This document shows, piece after piece, positions 1-10,653 of a DNA stretch of 19,518 nucleotides. Source of the stretch: Scenedesmus sp. ARA3 (taxonomy: Eukaryota; Chlorophyta; Chlorophyceae; Sphaeropleales; Scenedesmaceae). Both the position numbers and the translations under genes were made by a program. The stretch is taken from NCBI GenBank assembly GCA_004335835.1, contig RWJK01001557.1, positions 7,556-27,073 of the forward strand. The letters run 5' to 3'. Within the stretch, counting starts at the first letter, position 1, and each line of letters opens with the position of its first letter. The notes under the pieces were generated by a model. It saw only the letters and a list, made by a program, of their open reading frames with translations. It was not told where the DNA came from and made no database searches.

Positions 1-47
1 GCACACACAGTTTCCATAAAAAAGCATCTACTTCTGCTGCTCTGCAG

Positions 48-265
48 GCACTGATGCGCAGCGGCTGCTGGTGGCCACCATCCGCAAAACTGCTGGCGCC
101 GCCGCCAGCGAGCACCTGATGGTCACTGACCACAAAGGCCGCATATGTTACGTGACAAGCGCGCTGGCAGCCCTGCTGGGCAGTAGCCCCAAGGCGCTGC
201 TACGCACCGACTTTGCGCGGCTGATGGCACAGCCGTTCATGCAGCTGCACGCCAAGTGGTTGAAG
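48..265 (+). CDS. Exon 1 of window: PAS-like sensory domain
   Basis: The acceptor is ctctgcag at 40-47. The exon begins with two bases that finish a codon started upstream, so the gene extends left of the window. It encodes about 72 residues, including DHKGRICYVTSALAALLG and then QPFMQLHAKWLK. This has the layout of a PAS core (a 'what it looks like now' strand pair, a helix, then a Q-P-F/Y motif), as in TmcB-like proteins. The donor is gtgtgt at 266, phase 0. No initiator ATG is implied; the gtg at 71 is internal. Confidence 0.8.
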
Positions 266-1191
266 GTGTGTGTGACCAGGGGAGGGAGGGGCAGCTGCCG
301 CGCGGGTGCCCCAGTTGTGCTGATTAGCCTCTGCCTGCCTCTTCGCTTATCTTTGGCTTATCTTCAAAAAGTCCTCGTATCCTCAGGTTATCCGCTGAAC
401 TGTGTGCTCCTGCCTGACATGCCGGGCAAGGTTCCGGCGGGCAGCTGCCGTGCGGGTGCCCCCGTGGTGCGGATCAGCCTCTGCCTGCCTCTCCAAATAT
501 CCTCAAAGCATCCTCAAACATCAACCCGCTCATCATGCTGTGTAACTGCAGGACATGCCGGGCAAGATCCCTGCGGGCAGCTGCCGTGCGGGTGCCCCTG
601 TGGTGCTGATCAGCGCGTCGCGTGTGCCCATACCCGCCAAGCTGGACATCGCTGTGAGGGAGCAGGGCGAGGACAACATCTTCATCGTCAAGGTGCGCTG
701 CTGTTGCTGCTGCTGCTGCTGGGGTTGCTGGTATGTTTCGCTGCATTACATGTCACCGCTGTGAGGGAGCAGGGCGAGGACAACATCTTCATCGTCAAGG
801 TAGAGCCTGCTGCTGCTGCTGCGGCGGCGGCTGCTGCTGCTGCTGCTGCTGCTGGGGTCAGCCAGCATGTTCAACTTTGAACCACAGAGCCTGTCTCAGC
901 AACGTGCACCCTTGGCCAAATCTTGGAAATGCTGCACATTTGTGATAGCGGTGGACATCGCTGTGAGGGAGCAGGGCGAGGACAACATCTTCATCGTCAA
1001 GGTGCGCTGCTGCTGCTGCTGCTGCTGCTTGGGTTTCTGCTGCTGCTGCAGCTGCACAGAGTCTGCGAGCAACCCAATACTGGACAGCAGGGCCTGGCCC
1101 TCCCTGCACCGAATGCTGCATGGGCCACATCATTGTGCTGCACCTCCCCCAGAGCCTTTGGAGGCCGGTGCTTGAACTCTGTCAACTGATG

Positions 1192-1227
<36 letters not shown>

Positions 1228-4200
1228 CGCGCACAGTTCATGCCGTGCACCTTCCACGCAGTCCTTGCCAGCCGCCGGCTCTCCCTCACCGAACACTTAC
1301 CAACTGCTGCTGTTGCTGCTCCCTTGCACTGCTGCTTCCCTGCATGTCACGCCCTGCACCTTCCCCGCGGCGTTGGACGGCCGCCGGCTGTCCCTCACCA
1401 TCGACAGCGCCGGCAGCATCCTGGAAGTGGGCTGCCGATGCCTAAACCCTGTCTGTTGATGTGCAGGTGCCCTTGCTGCTGTGCCGCACAAGTTGCACCC
1501 TTCACCTTCCTCATACCCCTGGCCAGCCGCCAACTAACTCTTACTAACCGCTGCTGTTGCTGCTTTTTTCTGCTGGTTTCTTGCTGCAACATCACGCAGG
1601 CCACGCCCTGCACCTTCCCTGCAGCGCTGGACAGCCGCCGTCTCTCCCTCACCATCGACAGCGCCGGCACCATCCTCGAAGTGGGCGACTCGCCTGCTGC
1701 CGTGTTTGGCTTTGCGCCCGGGCTGCTGCTGGGGCGCAACGTGTCGGAGTGTGTGGACGTGTTCAGGGGCCTGCCTCAGAGGGATGGGCCGCAGGGCTTG
1801 GACGTGGAGCACGTGCTGGCGGTGCTGGTGCACAAGTGAGTGTGTTGGTGTTCACCTGTTTACTTTCTGTCTCAGACCATGTGCTCATCCTGTTGCGGTT
1901 CATACCTTCTAGGATGGTGCCCCCTTACCCTCTCCAGACATTGGGGAAAGTGTGTTGCGCCTGGGCTGCTGCTGGGGCGCAACGTGTCGGAGTGTGTGGA
2001 CGTGTTCAGGAGGTTGCCGCAGGGGCTGGACGTGGAACATGTGCTGGCAGTACTTGTGCACAAGTGAGTGGGAAGGAGCATGTACGTACATTTGCTGTGT
2101 TTGCAGCAGTTGCGTGTATCATAGCTCTCTAGCTGTATCTGAAGTCTCACTGTGTCACATGGCCCTTGTTGCTGCAGGGTGCTTGAGCAGAAGGATGCCA
2201 GCTGTATGCATCTGAAGCCTGCCTGTCCTGCTGCTGCTGCCGCTGCTGCTGCTGCTGCTGCTGCTGCTGCAGGGTGCTTGAGCAGAAGGATGCCAGCTGG
2301 CGCTGCGGCGTGCACCCGCCCATGACAGCAGCGGAGGTGGCGGCAGCACAGGTGCGCTGCGCAGCTGGCAGCACCCGCGGCCCAGCTTACTTTGCTGTAT
2401 CAGCTTCATTACGTGTCGTCTCCTTTGCCTTCTATGCTGCGCGTGCACTTGGATCAGGTGCTTTGTTACGCTTTGGTTGGAAATGAGCATCGCCATGCAT
2501 TCCTTTTCTACCCCCAGGCTCACGTTATCCAGGCCAACATGCTGGCCAGCCGCACCAGGCTGCACTACCGGCCTGGTGTTGCTCGGAATTGGTTGAAGCT
2601 CAGTGCTATATGCCGTATCAGTGCTCCCATGAGCCGGCGCACGCTGATCCAGGCCAACATACTGGCCAGCCTTGACGCCACTCACTGTGTAACATCTGTT
2701 GTCGTGCATGACTTCTCTTTCCGCAGGCGCATGTGATCCAGGCCAACATGCTGGCCAGCCGCACCAAGGCCGCGCTGCTGTCCCTCGAAGTCACTGAGCA
2801 CGAGGCCGACCAGGCAGCAGGGCAGCACGAGGCGGTTTCAAACCATGCCTTCTCTCACTGACGCCTTCTGCCGCCCCTTCGTGCCTCTGCGCAGGTGCAC
2901 GTGATTTAGGCCAACATGCTGTGCATTTGCTGCCGCTGACTATCCAGTAACTGCCGTTTCCCGGCTGCCGTTTTAACATCTCCCGCCCACAGGCGCACGT
3001 GATCCAGGCCAACATGCTGGCCAGCTGCACCAAGGCCGCGCTGCTGTCATAACTGTTGTAGCATGTTATAACATGCTGCCGTTATGCATTTTCTCCCGCC
3101 CACAGGCGCACGTGATCCAGGCCAACATGCGGGCCAGCTGCACCAAGGCCGCGCTGCTGTCATAACTGTTGTAGCATGTTATAACATGCTGCCGTTATGC
3201 ATTTTCTCCCGCCCACAGGCGCACGTGATCCAGGCCAACATGCTGGCCAGCCGCACCAAGGCCGCACTGCTGCCACACCTGTTACAACACGTTATAACGT
3301 GTTCTGAACCACACCTTCTCTGTATGCAGGCACACGTGGTCCAGGCCGACATGCTTGCTAGCCGCACCAAGGCAGCGCTGCTGTCCAAACTGTTATAACT
3401 GTCATGACATGTTGTTGTTCGTGCCATTTTGCCCCCCAGGCGCATGTGATCCAGGCCAACATGCTGGCCAGCCGCACCAAGGCCGCGCTGCTGTCACTGG
3501 AAGTCACCGAGCACGAGCCCGACGAGGCAGCAGGGCAGCACGAGGCGGCTGTCAGCATTGTGCTGCACCTGTGGCGTGCTGAGATGCTGATGGGCGTTGT
3601 TGAAGTAGATAAGGAGGGGCAGGTGGCGAAAGCGGGGTGCTGCGCGCTGCACCAGCCAGGTGCGTTGGTTTTTTGCCTGCAGATCTAGTTGTGTCGGGAG
3701 TGGTTGTGTCGAGTGCTGCATGCTGCACCAGCCAGGGTGTGTGTGTGTTGCGCCTGATGTGTTGGGGCTCAGCAATGAGCACGAGCCCGACGAGGCAGCA
3801 GGGCAGCACGAGGCGGCAGTCAGCATCGTGCTGCACCTGTGGCGCGCTGAGATGCTGATGGGCGTTGTTGAAGTTGATAAGGAGGGACTGGTGGCCAAGG
3901 CCGGCTGCTGCGCACTTCACCAGCCAGGTGAGCGCAGACATCGGGTTTGCGGCTGTGCTGCTGTGTGTTGAGGCGTGTTGTGTGCTTTGGCAGCAAGGGA
4001 TTGAGGAATGTGGCTGTGTGCTTGAGATGCTGATGGGCGTGGTGGAGGTGGATAAGGAGGGGCTGGTGGCCAAGGCTGGCTGCTGCGCTCTGCACCAACC
4101 AGGTAGGGGTTGTTGTGTTGTGTTGTGTTGTGTTGTGTTGTGTTGCATGGTTTGGGAGTGAGGGTTTCAGGAAACTTTTTTTTGTGGCCTGAGTTGCTGA

Positions 4201-4766
4201 TGGGGGTGGTGGAGGTGGACAAGGAGGGGCTGGTGGCAAAAGCTGGTTGCTGCGCGCTGCACCAGCCTGGTGGGTGGGTTTTGCTTGCAGATGATCAGCT
4301 GTGTTCGGGGTGGGATGGGTTGAAGTGTGCTGCAGCATGCTGCACGCTGCACAGCCAGGTGGATGCTGAGGTGTTGAGGCGCAGCTGTGCAGCAGCAGCA
4401 GCAGCAGCAGCAAGTGCAGCAGCAGCACTGGAAGCAGCTGTGCCTGACGCACCCCTTGATGTTGGCTGTGCTCTGCTGAGACAACATGTCGCTGCCGCCG
4501 CCGCTGCTGCTGCTGCTGCTGCTGCCGCCGCTGCTGCTGCTGCTGCAGGCCCGCTGCTGGGCATATCCTCCAACTCGCTGCTGCGCAGCCCCCTGAGCCG
4601 CTAGCTCAATGTGCACAACAACCAACATGTCACTCCTCCTCCTGCTGCTGCTGCTGCTGCTGCTTTTGCAGGCCCGCTGCTGGGCATTTCTTCCAACACG
4701 CTGCTGCGCAGCCCGCTCAGCCGCTGGCTCAACACGCACAACCAACCAACATGCCACTGCTGCTGC

Positions 4767-4802
<36 letters not shown>

Positions 4803-6224
4803 AGGCCCACTGCTGGGCATATCCTCCAACTCGCTGCTGCGCAGCCCCGTCAGCCGCTGGCTCAAGGTGCCACCAATACTGCTGCTGCTGCTGCTGCTGC
4901 TGCGGCTGCTACTGCTGCTGCTGCTGCTGCTGTTGCAGGCCCGCTGCTGGGCATTTCCTCCAACTCGCTGCTGCGCACCCCCGTCAGCCGCTGGCTCAAC
5001 ACGCACAAACAACCCACATGCCACTGCTGCTGCTACTGCTCCTGCTGCTGCTGCTGCTGCTGCCACAGGCCCGCTGCTGGGCATTTCCTCCAACTCGCTG
5101 CTGCGCAGCCCCCTCAGCCGCTGGCTCAACGTGCCGGGCACTTATGAGGGGCTGCTGCTGGATGCCAAAAAGAAAGGCGCGCTCAAGCGCAAGGCGGCAG
5201 ATGTGAAAGTGGGCCCGCTGCGGCATGCGCGGGGCGTACATTATGACGGGGATCCTGTTCACATCAGCGTGCAGGTGCGTGAGAAAGGCTGTAGCGTGCT
5301 TGTGTTGCCGGCTGGCCTGTTGTAGATGGCTGGTTTGTGCTGTTTTGATGGAGGTCTGTGGTGGCTGACATGGGCCGCGCAGCTATAAGGGGCTGCTGCT
5401 GGATGCCAAAAAGAAAGGCGCGCTCAAGCGCAAGGCGGCGGATGTGGAAGTGGGACCGCTGCGGCATGCACGGGGCGTGCTTTATGATGGGATCCCGTGC
5501 ACATCAGCGTGCAGGTGCGTGTGGAGGCTGGTGTTGTTTTTATTGTTTGCGCTGTTGCGTGGTTTAGGTGGGACCCCTGAGCGGCTGGTGGGCAAGCTTG
5601 GCTGCTTCCCTGATTTATGCTGCTGCTGCTGCTGCTGTTTCTACAATTGGCACCAACAGCACTCTCCAGGCTGTGTTGAAGGGGGGCGGCAGCCCAGGGC
5701 GCCTGGTGGGCAAGCTGGGCTCAGAGAAACCTGACCTCTGCTGCTGCTGCTGCCACCGCTGCTACTGCTGCTGCTGGCACAAACAATGTTCTTTTAAAGG
5801 CTGTTTGATGGCGGAGTGGATAAATTGACCCAGCTGCTGCTGGCACAATGTATCTTTGCTGTGCAGGCTGTCTTAAAAGAGGGTGGCAGCCGCGAGCGCC
5901 TGGTGGTCAAGCTGCCTTCCTCATCTTTGCTGCTGCTGCCGCTGCTGCTGCTTGCCCTGTGCCTTCCTACAGGCTGTTGTGAAGGAGGGTGATGGCCCCG
6001 AGAGGCTGGTGGTCAAGCTGGGCGTGGAAAAACTAAGCTATGCCGCTGCCACCGCTGCTGCTGCTGCTGCTGTCAACACAATGAATTTCCTTGTGTACAG
6101 GCCGTGGTAAAGGAGGGTGGCGGCCCAGAGCGCCTGGTAGTCAAGCTGGGCATTGAAAAGCCGGCCAAGGGCCACCCAGAATTTGCAAGGCGGCTGCTGG
6201 GTCTGGCGGTGGCTGAGGTGCCCC

Positions 6225-6255
<31 letters not shown>

Positions 6256-7563
6256 CGCAGGCATGCGGGCGGCACAGGCCAAGGAGCAGGAAGGTGCGTG
6301 ACTGTGGTTTGCATGGGTATGTGGCTGGTAGGGCTCTGTGTAGCGCTGCAGCTGTTTGCTATGTGCTTTATGGCAGCAAGCCTTGATGTCCAGTTGACTT
6401 GGAGAAGCCTTGCGTAGTGATAAAGAAGCCGGCCAAGGGCCACCCAGACTTTGCACGGCGGCTGCTGGGGCTGGCAGTGGCTGAGGCACCACCACCAGCA
6501 GCAGCAGCAGCAGCAGCATCAAACATGCGGCCGGCACAGGCCAAGGAGCAGGAAGGTGCATGGATGTATCGTGTGTTGTCTGTACTGTTGATTTGGTAGG
6601 GATCTGCGCTGCGCTGCACCTGGGTGTGTGCTCTATGGCAGCAAGCCTCAGCCTTGGGTTGGGTTGAGTCGCATATAAGCTTTGTTCAATTTAAGAGAAG
6701 CCTGCCAAGGGCCACCCCGACTTTGCAAGGCGGCCGCTGGGGCTGGCAGTGGCTGAGGCACCACCACCAGCAGCAGCATCAAACATGAGGCCGGCACAGG
6801 CCAAGGAGCAGGAAGGTATGTATGTGTGGCTGTGCCGTATGTGGTTGATTTGTGGTTGGTAGGGCTCTGCGCAGCCGTCCAGCTTGGTGTGTGCTCTATG
6901 GCAGCAAGCCTTGATCTTGAGTTGAGTTGCAGAAGCTTTGTGTAGTGTTATTGAAGACGGCCAAGGGCCACCCTGACTTTGCGCGGCTGCTGCTAGGGCT
7001 GGCAGTGGCTGAGGCACCCCCAGCAGCAGCAGCACCGAACATGAGGCCGGCACAGCCCAAGGAGCAGGAAGGTGCGCTGATGTATTGTGTGTGGCTTATA
7101 ATGCTTGGTAGGGCTGTGCGCAGCGCTGCAGCTTTTGGTGGGTGCTTTGATAGCAGCAAGAATCAACCTTCAGTTGAAAAAGCCTTGTGTAGTAGTGGGT
7201 AGAGAAGCCGGCCAAGGGCAGCCCCGACTTTGCACGGCAGCTGCTGGGGCTGGCAGTGGCTGAGGCACCGCCCGCAGCAGCAGCAGCAGCAGCAGCGACA
7301 GGCGTGCGGCCGGCACAGGCGCAGCCTGAAGGTATGTTTGCGTACAGGGCTTATGTGCAGAGGTAAACTGTCCATGACAGCACACACTGTCCATTACAGC
7401 ACACACTGTGCAGCAGGTGAATGCAGCTAAGCAGACGCAGCCACGGCCTGCTGACCCACTCGCTGCCGCCGCTGTTGCTGCTGCTGCAGATGAGCTGCTT
7501 GGCGCCAAGTCGGTGCAGACACATGGTGGCTTGACGTTGAACGCTGCCGCTGCTGAAACGCGC

Positions 7564-7610
<47 letters not shown>

Positions 7611-7703
7611 AGATGAGCTGCTGCGCGCCAAGTTGGTGCGGGCGCGTGGCGGCGTGACGTTTGGCACCGAAGATGAGGAGCAGGAGGAGATGGCCACTGA
7701 AAC

Positions 7704-7749
<46 letters not shown>

Positions 7750-7865
7750 AGATGAGATGTTGGGCGCCAAGTCCGTGAGGGCACGCGGCGGGGTGACGTT
7801 TGGCGCTGCCGCTGCTGCTGCTGAAACATGCTGGTGCTTCTGGTGCTGCTGCTACTGAAACATGC

Positions 7866-7903
<38 letters not shown>

Positions 7904-9523
7904 AGATGAGCTGGTTGGCGCCAAATCTGTGAGGGCGCGCGGCGGCGTGACGTTTGGCGCTGCGGATGCTGATGCTGAAGATGAGCAGGAGGATGCAGCA
8001 GCAGGCGGCGAGGAGGGCAGGGGCAGCGACGATGAGGAGGGGCCTGCGCGGAGCAAGAAAAAGGTCAGCACTGCTTGAATCACCAAATGCCGCTGTGGTG
8101 TCATGCAGCAGTGCTTTTGACAGTCAGTTGCATGCAAGCAGGCTATTGATACATCCTAGAAGATCACAGAAATACACGTTTTTGTGACGTGCTGCACATA
8201 TCATAGGCTGCAGCAGCAGGCTCAGCAGCGTGCAAGCACTTGCAGTGTGATCTACAGAGGTGGATTGTGTGGTTGCTGAGTTGATGTGTGTCATTTGCTG
8301 GTGGATGTATGTCTCGTTTGTACAGCTGCTGCTGCATGGCAAGCTGTGCAGAGTCTGCACATGGATGGTGCGAGCAGCCAGGTAGCGTGCAGTTGGTGCC
8401 TGAGGCTGGCTGCTGGCAGTGCTGCCTGAGCTTTGAGGGGTTTGACAGATGCGGCGTTTGCTGCTGCTGCTGCTGCTGCCGCTGCAGAATGACCGCGTCG
8501 CGGACTGGGTGCGCCAGGCGTCAGGACTGGTGAGTGCGGCAAGCTGCCGCTGCTGCTGCGCCGCTTGCTGCTTGTGAAGTCAGTGATTATGATTGCTTCT
8601 TTGTTACCCAGCAGTAGAAGCACATCATGTTCAGGCAGCATGCAGCACGGCCATCACTGCCGTGGAGGCTGAGGAGGCTGAGGAGCTACTTTCTGGCAAC
8701 AGCCACGTGCACCCTTTCTCTTACAATGCCTGCTTCTTGCCCTGCAGACTGCCGCTACCACTGCTGTCGAGGCAGAGGAGTCGCTGGCAGGCAACGGCTT
8801 TGCTGGCGGCCTGCCGCCGCCGCCAGATGAGCAGCCGCCAGACACGCTGGCTGATGGATACTTGGCACCACCTGAGACGAATCTGGCGGGCGGTGATGCA
8901 GGCTCGGTCATGTCTGGCGGTGAGCAATGGCATAATGTTATGTGTTCCCAAGTGCTTTCGAAAGCATTTGCTGCGCTGCTAGTGTGTCACGAGACAGGTT
9001 TGGTGATGTCTGGCGGTGACCAGCAGCTGAGTGGCACACGCATGTTTTGCGTGCACTGCCAGTGCACAGTGTGTGATCATTGAACAACGATTGCTGTTGA
9101 GGATGGTGCGCTGGCTGACGGGTGCCTGGTACCGCCTGAGGCCGATCTAGCGGGGATGCAGGCTCGGTCATGTCCGGCAGTGAGCAGCTGATGTGCTTGG
9201 GATTTGCCAGTGCTGTCGTATTATAAGGATGATCAGCGCTGCAAGTACGCCAGGGTGTAGCCCCGGTGGTGTCTGGCGGTCATGGATGAAGCTGCTGCTG
9301 CTGCTATTGCTGCTGCCAGGTGACGGCGCCTTGTCAGCGCCCGATGGAAGCGAGGCGGGCGAGTACAAGAGCGACTTCAAGCCAGCAAAAGAAACCACCA
9401 CCGCTGTTGCTGCTGCTGCTGCCGCCACAGGTGACGGCGCCTCATCAGCGCCCGATGGCAGCAAAGCAGGGGCATACGAGAGTGACTTCAAGCCAGCAAA
9501 TGAACCACGGCTGCTGCTGCTTG

Positions 9524-9565
<42 letters not shown>

Positions 9566-10621
9566 TGCTGCCAGGTGACGGCGCCTCGTCAGCGCCCGAT
9601 GGAAGCGAGGCGGGCGAGTACAAGAGCGACTTCAAGTTAGCAACTGAACCACTGCTGCTGCTGCTGCTGCCGCCACAGGTGACGGCGCCTCGTCGGCGCC
9701 GGATGGCAGCGAGGCAGGGGCCTACGAGAGCGACTTCAAGCGCGGCAAGCGGCTGCGGCGGCTGGCACGCATGCTTAACGGCAAGCAGGCGCAGAAGGTG
9801 CGGCACATGAGAATGATATGTCATCACAAGATACCTGTAGGCTGCCAGTGGCTTCCACAAGCACGCCTCACAGTCACACCATCCTTGTTGTTGAGAATTA
9901 CGCGCAATATCTGTCCGAAACGCATGTGTGAAAACACGCATGCCTGCTCAATCAACGCCAGCTGCTACACCTGATCCAGCCATTTTATGCCACCGCAGGC
10001 CGCCGCGCGCTTCTACAAGCACGCCTGCCTGCTCACTCTGGGCCTCTTTGTGGCGCACACGGCGTGCTTCGCGGCCAGCGTCAGCCTGATCAACGCGCAG
10101 AACCAGTACATCCAGGAGGTGGACGATGCAGGGGCAGCCGTCATCACGCTGCACCGCATGGCCATCGACTGCAGGTGTGTGTGTGTGGGGGTAAGCAATC
10201 ACATGTGAAAGCATGCAAATGTGGGGTTTGCGGGGAGGGAGCGTGCATCGTCGTCTTCACGCTGCACCGCATGGCCATCGACTGCAGGTGGGTATGTGTG
10301 TGGGAAACAACACGGATGGCGGGGGTGGCGCAGGTGATGTAGCATGGCCTCATCCTGCACTTGGGACGTTGCTTGTGGACTTGTCATGTGCACGATCCGT
10401 GCTTCGATAACACTTGACTGCTCGTGTGTGCTGTGACCCAGTGGCAGGTTGGCAGTGAACGGGCGGGCAACAGGCCGGCCCTACTGCAGGTCCCCTAACT
10501 ACCCTCTGCCTAACTTGCTGCTGCCGCTGCTGCTGCTGCTGCTGTTGCCAGGGTGCTGGACGCTCTGCACAAGAGCGTTGATCAGTTGGGCATCTTCACG
10601 CAGGCTGACACATCAACCTGG

Positions 10622-10653
<32 letters not shown>

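Noticed and set aside
71..880. A 269-residue open frame on the plus strand
   Set aside because: Only its first 65 codons are exon 1. The rest reads through a donor into copied exon pieces and CTG repeats in a wrong frame.
2993..3331. A CRISPR-like direct repeat array
   Set aside because: Units are 113 bases and are copies of an exon start with its intron; there are no short repeats with unique spacers, and the DNA is eukaryotic.
3774..3927. A second complete version of exon 5 as a mutually exclusive exon
   Set aside because: It lacks the exon start and an acceptor in phase; it fits a copied exon end only.
4167..5141. A 324-residue minus-strand open frame rich in Ser and Ala
   Set aside because: It is the reverse of CTG tracts and exon 6 copies; no domain-like sequence, and plus-strand exons overlap it.
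7427..8137. A 236-residue minus-strand open frame with long Ser/Gln/Ala runs
   Set aside because: It is made by CTG tracts read as CAG/AGC/GCA on the other strand, over the exon 8 array.
9168..9941. A 257-residue minus-strand open frame
   Set aside because: It is antisense to the exon 11 array, with no recognisable motif.
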